Origin: Desulfuromusa sp.
Lineage (GTDB): Bacteria > Desulfobacterota > Desulfuromonadia > Desulfuromonadales > Geopsychrobacteraceae
Length of the DNA: 64,000 nt
NCBI GenBank assembly: GCA_016744675.1
Contig: JADGDX010000010.1
Coordinates: 1 to 64,000 of the forward strand
Reading direction: 5' to 3'
Position 1 is the first letter of the stretch. Each line of letters starts with the position of its first letter. The notes under the pieces are model-generated. The model worked only from the letters and a program-made list of their open reading frames with translations, ran no database searches and had not been told where the DNA came from. Position numbers and translations under genes: made by a program. This document shows positions 24,065 to 34,058 of this stretch, piece by piece.

Positions 24065-24748
24065 TTAAAAGGAACTGACCAAGGGTCCATAGGGTGCAAC
24101 ATGGGCTTTCTGTAAATATATTTGAAAATCCTGTCTTGAAATTTCCTGTGCCCCCATACTGACAAGGTGATCCGTCGTCTGTTGACAATCGAGCAGTTCA
24201 AAACCTTTTTGCTCTAGACGATTCATTAAATGGATTAAAACAACCTTTGAAGCATTCATTCTCAGACTAAACATCGATTCCCCAAAGAAACAACGATCAA
24301 TAGCAACTCCATACAAACCACCGACCAACAAATCCCCATCCCAGCATTCAACAGAATGGGCATATCCAAGTTTGTGCAGCTGTATATACGCACTCTGCAT
24401 TTCAGGTGTGATCCAGGTTCCACTACCATCGTCTCCGGCACGTAAACGACGACACCAAGAGATAACTTCGGTAAAATTTTCGTTAAAACTGATACGGTAA
24501 TTCGCGTTGCGCATGAAGCGGCGCAAGGAGCGGGAGATATGTAGGTCAGAAGGAAAAAGGACGCAACGTGGGTCTGGTGACCACCAAAGGATGGGATCAT
24601 CGGGGCTGTACCAAGGAAAAATCCCTAGGCGATAAGCCAGCAGCAAACGCTCAGAAGAGAGATCACCACCAACGGCAAGCAGTCCATACTCTTCTGCCTC
24701 CTCAACAGGGGGAAACCAGAGTTGATCATCTAGTAAGTGGCAAGGCAT
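24065..24748 (-). CDS. aat: Leucyl/phenylalanyl-tRNA-protein transferase
   Basis: It adds Leu or Phe to proteins with N-terminal Lys or Arg, creating N-degrons for ClpS-ClpAP. Typical motifs are LLAVGGDLSSERLLLAYR, GIFPWYSPDDPILWWSPDPR, the HSVECWDGDLLVGGLYG core and CFFGESMFS. The start is ATG 24748, whose A is the last base of the clpA stop codon (TGATG overlap), so it is translationally coupled; an upstream in-frame TTG would give only one extra residue. The length of 227 residues is normal. It is the last gene of the clpS-clpA-aat operon. Confidence 0.95.
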   Translation of the reverse strand: MPCHLLDDQLWFPPVEEAEEYGLLAVGGDLSSERLLLAYRLGIFPWYSPDDPILWWSPDPRCVLFPSDLHISRSLRRFMRNANYRISFNENFTEVISWCRRLRAGDDGSGTWITPEMQSAYIQLHKLGYAHSVECWDGDLLVGGLYGVAIDRCFFGESMFSLRMNASKVVLIHLMNRLEQKGFELLDCQQTTDHLVSMGAQEISRQDFQIYLQKAHVAPYGPLVSSF

Positions 24749-27012
24749 CAATCAAATCGAAATGAGAACTTACCGGAACGATACCCCACCCTGACACGCC
24801 CACCATCACGCAATTCACCAAAGAGAATTTTCTCCGCTAAAGGATCACTTAACTCAACCTGTATCAAACGACCAAGCGGACGAGCACCAAACAACGGGTC
24901 ATAACCACGGCGAGCGAATTCCCGACGTGCAGCGGCAGAAATCTTGATAGCAACATCTTGTTCTTCTAGCTGGGCTGAGAGTTCGAGTAAAAACTTATCA
25001 ACAACCTGCAACATGACACTCTCATCAAGAGATGAAAAGTTGATGACAGCATCGAGACGGTTACGAAATTCTGGGGAGAATGCTTTCTCAATCATACTTT
25101 TTGGAGCTTGGGCCACACGGCTACCAAATCCGATCGGGACAACATTCATGTTTCTACCACCAACATTGCTGGTCATAATCAGAATAATATTACGGAAATC
25201 GACCTCCTTGCCATTATTATCGGTCAAAGTTCCATGATCCATCACCTGTAACAGCAAATTAAATAAGTCAGGATGGGCTTTTTCAATTTCATCAAGTAGT
25301 AACACTGACCAAGGATTCTTATTCACATCTTCAGTCAACAGTCCCCCTTGATCAAACCCGACATAACCAGGAGGGGCACCAATCAGTCTAGCAACAGAAT
25401 GTTTCTCCATGTACTCGCTCATGTCAAAACGTAGAAATTTAACTCCAAGTTGCTGTGCCAATTGCTTTGCAACCTCAGTTTTACCAACTCCCGTCGGTCC
25501 GGTAAAAAGAAGAGATCCCACGGGTTTATCGGGATGTCCAAGCCCTGCACGCGAACGATGAATTGACTTAACCAAACTTTCAAGAGCAGGGTTCTGACCA
25601 AAAACAACACGTTTAAGATTTCGCTCTAGGTAACGTAATCTATGACGGTCATTTCCTGCGACTGTGCGCATCGGAACATGTGCCATACGTGCAATAACGC
25701 GCTCGATATCATCGCTGTTGATCGAGCGTTTCGGGTATCCATCCAAACGATGCTGGGCACCGGCTTCATCAATCACGTCTATTGCTTTGTCGGGCAAATG
25801 TCTTTGTGGAAGATGCTTGATGGCCAACTGGACCGCAGATTCAAGAGCTTCTTCAGTATAACTCGCCTTGTGGTGCTGCTCGTAATGGGGGCGTAATCCT
25901 TGTAAAATTTCTAAAGTTTCGTCGCGACTCGGTTCATGCAGGTCGATTTTTTGAAAACGCCGAGACAGGGCTCGATCCTTATCGAATAGATTACGGTATT
26001 CCTCATAAGTCGTTGAACCAATACAACGCAATTCTCCAGAACCAAGGGCTGGCTTTAGAATATTAGAGGCATCAAGAGAACCACCACTCGTTGCTCCTGC
26101 GCCGACAATAGTGTGAATTTCATCAATAAAAAGGATGGCCTGCTCACGCTTTTGTAAAGCATTGACAACGGCCTTAAGACGCTCTTCAAAATCTCCACGA
26201 AACTTTGTCCCTGCCAGCAATGCACCCATGTCGAGCGTGAAAAGCTCAGCATTTTTAAGCAGATCAGGAACATCTCCCTCGGCTACCCGCAGAGCCAATC
26301 CTTCGGCCATAGCCGTTTTTCCAACTCCTGGTTCTCCAACATAGAGAGGATTATTTTTCCGCCGTCGGCAGAGAATAAGGAGCGTTCTTTCAATTTCTTG
26401 ATGACGTCCAATTAATGGATCAATCTTGCCATCTCTGGCCCGGGCAATCAGATCAACGGTATAAGATTCCAAAGGATCCGTAGGTTTTTGCTTCGGTTTG
26501 GACCGGTCCCCGGGAGAAGGATCGGCAGGTTGCTGGTCTGGTTTGTCAGCAGAACTACTTGAAGCTTCCGCGTGAGAGATATGATCAAGGAGATCAACGC
26601 GTTCTATCCCCTGCTGTTGAAGGAAATAACAAGCATGTGATTTTTCTTCTTCAAGGATAGCCGCTAACAAATCACCAACGCCAACGGCCTTCTGTTGTGA
26701 CGCCTGCATGTGCAGTACGGTTCTCTGTAACATTCTCTGCAATGCTAATGTTTGCCGGGGCACTTCCTCCTCCTCTGGGGAATCAATCCCTTCAGGTAGT
26801 GGTTCAAGTGCCGAATCGAAAAACTCTTCAAGTTTTTGCTTCAGATCTGTAATATCGCCCCCGCAAGAGATCAAAATCTGCTGTCCAGAACCCTCAAAAA
26901 GTAACGCATAAAGGAGGTGTTCTGTCGTCAGGTATTCATGTCTGCGCCTCTGAGCCTCACGAACGGCTAAGGTAAAAGCAACCTGCACATCTTGTTTAAA
27001 CATCTCTGCCAC
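24748..27012 (-). CDS. clpA: ATP-dependent Clp protease ATP-binding subunit ClpA
   Basis: A 754-residue AAA+ unfoldase that feeds substrates to ClpP. The N-domain (1-145) carries the double Clp-N repeats that bind ClpS. The first ATPase domain has GEPGVGKTAMAEG, the second GPTGVGKTEVAKQ, and the ClpP-docking loop is visible as PIGFGS. There is no ClpB-type middle coiled coil, which fixes the ClpA assignment. A linker near 155-180 is rich in Pro/Asp/Lys. It lies 2 bases after clpS and overlaps aat by one base. No clpP is in the window. Confidence 0.95.
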   Translation of the reverse strand: MAEMFKQDVQVAFTLAVREAQRRRHEYLTTEHLLYALLFEGSGQQILISCGGDITDLKQKLEEFFDSALEPLPEGIDSPEEEEVPRQTLALQRMLQRTVLHMQASQQKAVGVGDLLAAILEEEKSHACYFLQQQGIERVDLLDHISHAEASSSSADKPDQQPADPSPGDRSKPKQKPTDPLESYTVDLIARARDGKIDPLIGRHQEIERTLLILCRRRKNNPLYVGEPGVGKTAMAEGLALRVAEGDVPDLLKNAELFTLDMGALLAGTKFRGDFEERLKAVVNALQKREQAILFIDEIHTIVGAGATSGGSLDASNILKPALGSGELRCIGSTTYEEYRNLFDKDRALSRRFQKIDLHEPSRDETLEILQGLRPHYEQHHKASYTEEALESAVQLAIKHLPQRHLPDKAIDVIDEAGAQHRLDGYPKRSINSDDIERVIARMAHVPMRTVAGNDRHRLRYLERNLKRVVFGQNPALESLVKSIHRSRAGLGHPDKPVGSLLFTGPTGVGKTEVAKQLAQQLGVKFLRFDMSEYMEKHSVARLIGAPPGYVGFDQGGLLTEDVNKNPWSVLLLDEIEKAHPDLFNLLLQVMDHGTLTDNNGKEVDFRNIILIMTSNVGGRNMNVVPIGFGSRVAQAPKSMIEKAFSPEFRNRLDAVINFSSLDESVMLQVVDKFLLELSAQLEEQDVAIKISAAARREFARRGYDPLFGARPLGRLIQVELSDPLAEKILFGELRDGGRVRVGYRSGKFSFRFD

Positions 27013-27014
27013 TT

Positions 27015-27338
27015 TCAGGCCTCCTCAAGCGTACAACGTAACGGAAACCCCGCCTTACGAGCCCTCAAACGAGCCCGAGACACTTTAGTTTCTGCTATCT
27101 CATGGGGAAAAGTTCCACAATAACCCACCCCTTGAAAATGAATTGTCAACATAATCTTTTCTGCTTCCGTTGCGGACTTTCGAAAAATATCCTGAAGCAC
27201 CTCCACGACAAATTCCATCGTCGTATAATCATCATTATGCATAAAAACTTTAAAGAGCGACGGCATCGTAACCTGCTCTTTTGCTTTGTCGCAAACTTTG
27301 GCTTTGTTACCCACGTTGGTTTCTGATTTTTCTGTCAC
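27015..27338 (-). CDS. clpS: ClpS adaptor for N-degron recognition
   Basis: A 107-residue adaptor that binds N-terminal Leu, Phe, Tyr or Trp and delivers substrates to ClpA. The hallmark FKVFMHNDDYTTMEFVVEVL is present, with the Asn-Asp pair that contacts the alpha-amino group, followed by an IHFQGVGYCGTFPHEIAETK segment. The N-terminal 25 residues are charged and probably flexible, as needed for ClpA engagement. It is the first gene of the clpS-clpA-aat operon. Confidence 0.95.
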   Translation of the reverse strand: MTEKSETNVGNKAKVCDKAKEQVTMPSLFKVFMHNDDYTTMEFVVEVLQDIFRKSATEAEKIMLTIHFQGVGYCGTFPHEIAETKVSRARLRARKAGFPLRCTLEEA

Positions 27339-27460
27339 AACCTAATTTCCTATTCTACTCCAAAAAAATTCCAGTTATACTGCCTTGCATATTAACACAA
27401 ATACTACTATTCAGCAAAATGCAGCAGACCACATAAGGTCTACCTGAGGGAGATAAATCA

Positions 27461-27829
27461 ATGAGCCTGAGACTCAGTAACCGTCGTAAGAAATCAGACC
27501 TGACGCTTCGATTACTCGCTTGGTCGAATGCAATTGCGGTCATTGCACTGATAGGTGCAGTATGCGTCATTGCTATAGCCAAACCCAAACAGATGAATTT
27601 TCTCGATCACTTCTACAGCGTCCAAAGGCTCAATCCCAGTTGGAATTTAACCCTGATAGGCTATATCGGCGTTTTGCTTTTACTAAGCCTTATATCCAGC
27701 ATTTTTGGACTTTACCTCAACGGCAAACGCCTGCGACGAAAAGGAGATCATATCAATGCAACCTTGGTATTGAGTCTTATCATTTCTACTGTCAGTCTTC
27801 TGTTCTATCTCAAATTCACCCTAAGCTAA
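27461..27829 (+). CDS. Small inner-membrane protein of unknown function
   Basis: A 122-residue protein with a basic N-terminus (RLSNRRKKSD) and three predicted membrane helices, at about 19-40, 64-85 and 101-120. The loop between helices 2 and 3 is basic (KRLRRKGDH), which places it on the cytoplasmic side. GAGGGAG upstream of the ATG supports translation. I do not recognise the family. It is divergent from clpS and 132 bases before the SH3-anchor protein. Confidence 0.65.
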   Translation: MSLRLSNRRKKSDLTLRLLAWSNAIAVIALIGAVCVIAIAKPKQMNFLDHFYSVQRLNPSWNLTLIGYIGVLLLLSLISSIFGLYLNGKRLRRKGDHINATLVLSLIISTVSLLFYLKFTLS

Positions 27830-27961
27830 CACACAATAATGACAACAAGATTACTACGCCTGCCCTCTTCCTATTTGTCCTTGAATTTGCGGTTTTATGC
27901 CTGTAGTATTCATATTTGATTGTCACATAAGTCATACCATTGCCCTCAAAGAGAGCTTGTC

Positions 27962-28633
27962 ATGAAAATAGTCTCAAAATTCATTTTCTTTAGCCTGTCC
28001 CTTTTGCTTGCATCCACAACAGCTCATGCCGAAACTCGCTATATTTCTGACCATTTAATTGTGACGGTACGGAGCGGCAAAGGAAATGAGTTTAAAATTC
28101 TCGAGACACTGCCGACGGCTACCCAGGTTCAGATTGTGGAAGAGGACAAGTCTTACGTCAAGGTGATCACCCCAAAAGGGACTGAGGGGTATATTCGCCG
28201 CCATTATGTCAGCAAGGCACTACCAAAACAAATTCAGATCGAGCAACTCGACAAAAAAATAGTAGGGCTACAACAACAACTACAAAGTCAAAAACAGGAG
28301 ACAAAAAGCAACCAAGGAGAATTGCTGACACACCAAAAGGCATCATCAGAACTTTCTACACAGCTCAATCAAACCCAACAACAGCTGGATGAAGTTAATG
28401 TAAAATACCAAACCTTGTTGGGAAAATCTGAAAATGTACTTAATTTAAGTACTGAGAATGATCAGCTAGCTGAAGAAAACAACTTACTCAACAGCGAGCT
28501 CCTTGTCCTGCGTGAAGAAAATCAAAATTTTCACCGCTCGAATATGATTCAATGGTTTCTTGCTGGTGGTGGGGTTTTTTTGGGAGGATGGTTGATCGGT
28601 AAAGTTTCCCGCAAAAAGCAGCGGAGGTTCTAG
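27962..28633 (+). CDS. SH3 domain - coiled coil - membrane anchor protein (TIGR04211 type)
   Basis: A 223-residue protein with a signal peptide ending at AHA, a bacterial SH3 domain (about 22-90: VTVRSGKGNEFKILETLPTA and GTEGYIRRHYVSK), a long glutamine-rich coiled coil (about 97-190) and one C-terminal helix (MIQWFLAGGGVFLGGWLIG) followed by a basic tail. This is the layout of the SH3 and anchor domain family (E. coli YgiM). AGAGAG lies 6 bases before ATG 27962. It would sit in the periplasm facing peptidoglycan; the exact role is not established. Confidence 0.85.
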   Translation: MKIVSKFIFFSLSLLLASTTAHAETRYISDHLIVTVRSGKGNEFKILETLPTATQVQIVEEDKSYVKVITPKGTEGYIRRHYVSKALPKQIQIEQLDKKIVGLQQQLQSQKQETKSNQGELLTHQKASSELSTQLNQTQQQLDEVNVKYQTLLGKSENVLNLSTENDQLAEENNLLNSELLVLREENQNFHRSNMIQWFLAGGGVFLGGWLIGKVSRKKQRRF

Positions 28634-28804
28634 CCACTTTTTGCAATAAAAGGTCAAAATCAGCTCCCAAGAAGCCACAAATCCCAGAAAAAATGAACCA
28701 CGACCAATCATACCTCTTTCAATTCTACTTTTTTATTAAAATGCTTGATCTCAGATAGTTATCAGTTATTTTTATATGCACTGATATATTCATCTGGAGT
28801 CTCT

Positions 28805-30169
28805 ATGAGGACCAAACAGCAGCAGATACGACAGCTTCTTTCAACGCACGTCCGAAGTTCTCGCGAATTAACACAAGGACTCGACGTAAGCCAACCGACC
28901 CTTTCACGCTTAATTGCCGCGATGAGTCACGAAATTATTGTGATGGGAAAAGGGCGCTCAACGTGTTACGGATTACCGAGAAAAATACATAACCTGGAAG
29001 GACCACTTCCTGCCTACACTATCGATCCACGCGGTGATGCTCACCAACGTGGCAACTTAACTGCCCTGCAAGGGGGGCAATACTGGTGGGAAGAAACAGA
29101 CGGCAATGGTGAGATATTCAATCAAATCCCGTGGTTTCTACAAGACTTAAAAATCAACGGTTATGGTGCGCGGTCTTTTTCTTACCGCCAAAAAGAACTC
29201 CATCATCTCCCCCGAAAAGCCACTGATTGGAGTGATGAGGATATTCTATTTGCCAGTAGCTGTAGGGGGGAAGACCGAACAGGAAACCTCATTATTGGCG
29301 AAGAATCTTTGGCTCGATACTTTTCTTTAGCTCGTAACGCCCCTGAAACAATCAGTATTGAAAAATGTCCCTGGGTTTACCCACAAATGGCACAGAAAAC
29401 ACTGGCGGGAGTAATTAGTCCCACCCAAGTCAGTGGCGAACAGCCAAAGTTTTCTGCATGCGTTGATGATCAGGGATCTCCCTGCCATATGCTTGTTAAG
29501 TTTTCTCCTGCCACCGACAGCAATGAAGCCCGTCGCTATGCTGACCTGTTAATTTGTGAGCACCTTGCTCTAGAAGCAATTCGCATGGCAGGCCATAGTG
29601 CCGCTCGCTCACGAATCATTATCTCTGGAAAACAAGTTTTTCTCTGCTTGAAAAGGTTTGACCGGCGTGGCGCTTTTGGTCGTCTCCCACTCCTTTCTCT
29701 GCGAGCTCTGCATACGCAGATTAACGCCCCCTGCGACAACTGGATCAATGCCGCAAGTCGTTTAAAAAAACATCGCCTCATCAGCCGGAATGATGCCGAC
29801 AAACTTTACTGGTTATCCTTGTTCAGCGATTTGACCGGAAACACAAACCAACATTTCGGCAATATTTCCTTGATCCCTCATCAACACGACACCTATATCA
29901 TCTCTCCCGCTTACGGACTGCGTCCAACTCTCTACGAACCGATTGCAGGAGAAATACCAGAACGCCTCTTCTCCCCTCCACCGCTTCGCAATGAAGTCTC
30001 TTCGCATCTGGAAAGTGCCCTAAAAGCGGCGATATTTTTCTGGAAAAGCGCAGCGGTGGACACACGAATTTCTGCTACATTCCGGCAAATCTGCTACGAA
30101 AACTGTGAGAGACTAAGAGCCCATAATCAAGGACCACAGCTGATCCTACAAAACCCGCAAGATAAATAA
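28805..30169 (+). CDS. HipA-like (YjjJ-type) protein with N-terminal HTH; probable pseudokinase
   Basis: A 454-residue protein. Residues 1-60 form a winged helix-turn-helix (ELTQGLDVSQPTLSRLIAAM), as in the YjjJ subgroup of HipA-family kinases. The kinase part keeps LVKFSP (about 231, ATP lysine), EHLALEA, the FLCLKRFDR segment and the shape of the catalytic loop. The HipA-type catalytic aspartate of the GxTD-xH motif is Asn348 here (GNTNQH), and the metal-binding aspartate after PxYD is Gly371 (SPAYGLRP). Both codons read clearly (AAC and GGA). It may thus bind DNA or ATP without phosphorylating. I chose ATG 28805 because of the GGAG before it. No separate hipB antitoxin gene is adjacent. 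Confidence 0.8.
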   Translation: MRTKQQQIRQLLSTHVRSSRELTQGLDVSQPTLSRLIAAMSHEIIVMGKGRSTCYGLPRKIHNLEGPLPAYTIDPRGDAHQRGNLTALQGGQYWWEETDGNGEIFNQIPWFLQDLKINGYGARSFSYRQKELHHLPRKATDWSDEDILFASSCRGEDRTGNLIIGEESLARYFSLARNAPETISIEKCPWVYPQMAQKTLAGVISPTQVSGEQPKFSACVDDQGSPCHMLVKFSPATDSNEARRYADLLICEHLALEAIRMAGHSAARSRIIISGKQVFLCLKRFDRRGAFGRLPLLSLRALHTQINAPCDNWINAASRLKKHRLISRNDADKLYWLSLFSDLTGNTNQHFGNISLIPHQHDTYIISPAYGLRPTLYEPIAGEIPERLFSPPPLRNEVSSHLESALKAAIFFWKSAAVDTRISATFRQICYENCERLRAHNQGPQLILQNPQDK

Positions 30170-30292
30170 CATTTAACAAAAAGTAAGTTTTATGGCAGTA
30201 TCAAAGGGAGAAAAACGAAATTTTGGCCAGAGAATGACCAGTCGAGTGGCTGACCAGTATCACCCTTAAAAAGAGAGGTTAACGCGTCCCAT

Positions 30293-31534
30293 ATGAACAA
30301 CACCACCCCAAAACTTCTCTTTGTAGATCAAGAACAGCAGACACTACAAATACTGCAGAAACTCTTGCTCAGTGAGGACTGGGATTGTGCTTTTGTCTCC
30401 AGTGCGGCAGAAGCTCTGGATTTTTTGCAAACAAAACCATGTGATATGATGATTTCGGACGTACAAACAGCAAGAACCGCCGACGTTCATCTCTTTGACG
30501 AAATCCATACGCATTACCCCAAGATTATCCGTATATATCTCAGTACTTACTCCAATCGAGACAGTATTGCCAAAATCCTATCCGAGGGATACGGGCAGCA
30601 AATCATTCCTAAACCATGGGTTGATCAGGAGCTTAAAGAAGTTATCCGGAGCGCCATACGTCAAAGTCATCAACAAAAAAAACACAGCGATGAGTTTCAG
30701 GCCTTAATCAACTCCATACCACTTCTCCCATCGCTCCCAGAAAGCTATTCCAATGTTCGTTCCTGTATTGTCGGTGATGAAATAGATATTGAGAAAATGT
30801 CTATTTTTATCAGTCAGGACGTTGCCATTGCGAGTGCCCTTTTGCACTGGGCAAACTCTGCTCTATTTGGTCAACGCTTTCAAGTCGATACCCTAAAAAA
30901 AGCAATCGTTGTCCTTGGCACTGACATTGTCGAAAACTTGATCCTTTCTGAATCAGTCAATCGAACCATCGCTAGTGAGCTTCCAGAGATAGATGGGTTC
31001 AGCTTCAAACGGTTCAAGAAACATTCAATAGCAACCGCAATTCTCTCAAGGCTTCTTATAAAATCGATTTTACCAACTGATTCTATCCAGCACGATCGTG
31101 CTTTTGTTGCCGGTCTTTTGCATGACATGGGAAAACTTGCAATGGCAAGCTTCTTTCCTAAACAATTTGAAGAAGCTATCAAAATGGCAACCGACAAGAA
31201 GTGCCCCTTACCTACTTCTGAGATAGACATTCTTGGGACTCAGCATGCTGAATTTGGTAGCTTCCTTGCTGAGTGGTGGGCGCTACCTCCCTTCATTAGC
31301 AACGCTATCTGTTGGCATCATCACCCCCACTCATCATCCATTGATCAAGATATCATTGCTGCCGCCCATGTTGCCAATCTGCTCAGTTACCAGTTTGGTT
31401 ACGGCTCAAATGGAGAAACCTACCAACGTGAGATTCTTGATGAATACCAGACAAGGTTTTATTTAACTGACGAAGCGACTGAAATCCTCCGCGCAGAAAC
31501 AGTTAAAACAATTCAAGGGTTAACAACCTCGTAA
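30293..31534 (+). CDS. Response regulator with REC and HDOD domains
   Basis: A 413-residue protein. The receiver domain (5-125) has an acidic pocket (FVDQEQ), phospho-acceptor Asp56 (MMISDVQ) and the lysine of IPKPW. The HDOD domain (about 140-340) contains FISQDVAIASALLHWANSA and the degenerate HD-like AGLLHDMGKLAMA followed by HAEFGSFLAEWW and WHHHP. In other bacteria HDOD proteins relay signals without phosphodiesterase activity. The next gene encodes another response regulator; no histidine kinase is adjacent, so the cognate kinase is an orphan elsewhere. Confidence 0.88.
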   Translation: MNNTTPKLLFVDQEQQTLQILQKLLLSEDWDCAFVSSAAEALDFLQTKPCDMMISDVQTARTADVHLFDEIHTHYPKIIRIYLSTYSNRDSIAKILSEGYGQQIIPKPWVDQELKEVIRSAIRQSHQQKKHSDEFQALINSIPLLPSLPESYSNVRSCIVGDEIDIEKMSIFISQDVAIASALLHWANSALFGQRFQVDTLKKAIVVLGTDIVENLILSESVNRTIASELPEIDGFSFKRFKKHSIATAILSRLLIKSILPTDSIQHDRAFVAGLLHDMGKLAMASFFPKQFEEAIKMATDKKCPLPTSEIDILGTQHAEFGSFLAEWWALPPFISNAICWHHHPHSSSIDQDIIAAAHVANLLSYQFGYGSNGETYQREILDEYQTRFYLTDEATEILRAETVKTIQGLTTS

Positions 31535-31712
31535 GCACATCTTCTCCGACACTCCCCCCATCGGACAGAACCAGAAGAACATGTCCAGGTAAAAGCCATT
31601 TTTATTATTAAAAACGGCAAAAACAACTAGATTAAATTTGACCAACTGAGCATTTGCTGACATAATGATGTACTAATTATATTGGGCTCAGTCACTCCAA
31701 AGGGACGTATCA

Positions 31713-33899
31713 ATGGCACAACGCAGAAACCCTGTTATCTTGACAATTGATGACGAAGAAAATATCCGGGCAAGCTTCCGGATGTTTTTGGAAGATTACG
31801 ATTATCAGGTTATTGAAGCCCAAAATGGCCGAGAAGGCCTGGATATGTTTTTTCTTAAAAAGCCAGACCTCGTCTTATGTGACCTGCGGATGCCAGAAGT
31901 TGACGGTCTAGAGGTCATTGAACAGATCACTCAAAACTCTCCTGACACTCCTATTATTGTCGTCTCTGGAACAGGGATCATCGGAGATGCCATCGAAGCA
32001 ATCCATTGCGGCGCATGGAACTACCTTCTGAAACCCATTCAGGATATGTCCATTCTTCTCCATGCCATCAACCAAGCAATGGAACGCTCTCGCTTGATTG
32101 TAGAAAACCGGGCCTATCAGGAGCACCTTGAAGAAGAGGTTACCAAACGAACTCAAGCACTACAAAAAGCGGTTAAAGATCTGAATCAGTCACACCTTAA
32201 GTTAAAAAATAGTGAGCAAAAATACAGGGTTATTTTTGATAATCTACAGGATGTCTATCTGGAAGTTCGGCTTGATGGAAAAGTAACAGAAATTAGCCCC
32301 TCAATTTCCCATATTTCTCAATATTCCCGTGAGGACATCCTCAATACAAATATCGAAAATATTTTTCCAGGCTTTAAAGAGCGCGATCAATTTCTTGCCC
32401 AGCTTAGAGTCGTCAATAAAATCTTTGACCATGAACTTCATCTTGAAGACAAAGACAAAACTTTGATCCCATGTTCCTTGAATGCAAGCTACCAATTGGG
32501 GACAAATCAAGCTGATGATAAAATTTGTGCAACCTTGCGTGATGTTACCGAGCGCAAGCAAGCAGAAGCAAAAATTGAACATCTGGCCTTCTATGATTCC
32601 CTCACTGAGTTACCTAACCGGCGCCTCCTTCTTGACAGGCTCGAACAAAACATATCCCGAGCACGCCGCTATAATCACTTTGGCGCGATGCTTTTCCTCG
32701 ACCTTGATCGCTTTAAAAATATCAATGATTCACTAGGCCATCCAGTGGGTGACGCGCTTCTGCAAGAAGTTGCCAAACGACTGACTCATGACCTGCGCAG
32801 CGAAGATACAGTCTCACGTCTTGGTGGTGATGAGTTCGTCATTCTTCTTTCAGACCTTGGCAATGATCCTACAAATGCGGCAGCAAAAGCTCAACAAAAA
32901 GCCGAGAGCATCAAAAAAAGGCTGGCAGAAAGAAACATTATCGACGGGCATGAACTCCATATCACCCCGAGCATCGGTGTCGCAATGTTTCCATCTAACA
33001 AAGATGAAGAAGAAACGGGCGATGATATCCTTCGCTATGCCGACACAGCCATGTATCGAGCGAAAGATGACGGCCGCGACACAATACGTTTTTTCTTGCC
33101 CAGTATGCAGGCCGCAGCAGACTCCAGACTGGCGATTGAAAAAGAATTACGCTATGCCTTGGAAAGGGACCAATTAACCCTCTACTTCCAACCCCAAGTC
33201 AACGGTCAAGGACAGATCCTTGGCGCGGAAACACTGGCACGTTGGGAGCACCCGCAAAAAGGCTTTATTTCACCCGCAACCTTCATCCCTATTGCTGAAG
33301 CGACAGGGCTAATCCTACCCATTGGAGAATGGGTTTTACGCACAGCGTGTGAACATTTAAAAGCATGGAGCGATCAAGGGTTAACGGTTCACCATTTAGC
33401 GGTCAACGTCAGTCCGCGACAATTCCGTCAGCCTCATTTTGTCAGTCAAGTCGAAAACATTCTTAAAGAGACCGGAGCAAATCCTGCCCTTCTCGGGCTA
33501 GAACTTACAGAAGGCATGGTCATAGATAACATTCTAGACACCATTGAAAAGATGGAATCACTAAAGAAACTTGGCATTGAATTATCAATAGATGATTTTG
33601 GAACCGGATATTCTTCTCTGGCCTATCTTAAAAAGATGCCTCTCGATATTTTAAAAATTGATCAATCTTTTGTTCGCGATATTGAGACCGATAGTAGCGA
33701 TGCTGCAATTGTTGATACCATCATTGCTATGGCCGCCCACCTCAAGCTTAAAGTTATTGCAGAGGGAGTTGAGACCAAGTTTGAACTCGATTTCTTAGAA
33801 GAAAAAGGTTGCCCCCTCTATCAAGGTTACCTTTTCAGTAAACCGGTGCCAAACGAGCAATTTTTAGAGCTGCTTGCTGCAGGCATTACTCTAAGCTAG
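31713..33899 (+). CDS. Response regulator REC-PAS-GGDEF-EAL (c-di-GMP turnover)
   Basis: A 728-residue protein. The REC domain has Asp57 (LVLCDLRMP); a coiled coil (about 125-165) leads to a PAS domain (about 170-285), then GGDEF and EAL domains. The cyclase motif RLGGDEFVIL is intact, and an RxxD inhibitory site (RSED) sits five residues before GGDEF. The phosphodiesterase domain reads ETLARW instead of EALxRW, a frequent variant keeping the metal glutamate; DDFGTGYSSL and the EGVET segment are intact. Both activities are therefore plausible, with the balance set by phosphorylation and the PAS ligand. AAAGGGA precedes the ATG. Confidence 0.92.
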   Translation: MAQRRNPVILTIDDEENIRASFRMFLEDYDYQVIEAQNGREGLDMFFLKKPDLVLCDLRMPEVDGLEVIEQITQNSPDTPIIVVSGTGIIGDAIEAIHCGAWNYLLKPIQDMSILLHAINQAMERSRLIVENRAYQEHLEEEVTKRTQALQKAVKDLNQSHLKLKNSEQKYRVIFDNLQDVYLEVRLDGKVTEISPSISHISQYSREDILNTNIENIFPGFKERDQFLAQLRVVNKIFDHELHLEDKDKTLIPCSLNASYQLGTNQADDKICATLRDVTERKQAEAKIEHLAFYDSLTELPNRRLLLDRLEQNISRARRYNHFGAMLFLDLDRFKNINDSLGHPVGDALLQEVAKRLTHDLRSEDTVSRLGGDEFVILLSDLGNDPTNAAAKAQQKAESIKKRLAERNIIDGHELHITPSIGVAMFPSNKDEEETGDDILRYADTAMYRAKDDGRDTIRFFLPSMQAAADSRLAIEKELRYALERDQLTLYFQPQVNGQGQILGAETLARWEHPQKGFISPATFIPIAEATGLILPIGEWVLRTACEHLKAWSDQGLTVHHLAVNVSPRQFRQPHFVSQVENILKETGANPALLGLELTEGMVIDNILDTIEKMESLKKLGIELSIDDFGTGYSSLAYLKKMPLDILKIDQSFVRDIETDSSDAAIVDTIIAMAAHLKLKVIAEGVETKFELDFLEEKGCPLYQGYLFSKPVPNEQFLELLAAGITLS

Positions 33900-34058
33900 G
33901 ATTGCACCTTACGCACCAACACCAGTTAGATCAAAATCCCCCACCATTTCCTATCCAATTTCGACTCAATATATGGTATCAACTATATTAACAAATCATC
34001 TAAAATAGTATTCGTAGCGACGCTAACAGAACTTAACACCCCTGAGGAGAAACACGAC

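Noticed and set aside
27520..27906. 128-codon frame overlapping the small membrane protein
   Set aside because: The frame at 27461 has a ribosome binding site and a coherent three-helix pattern; this one has neither.
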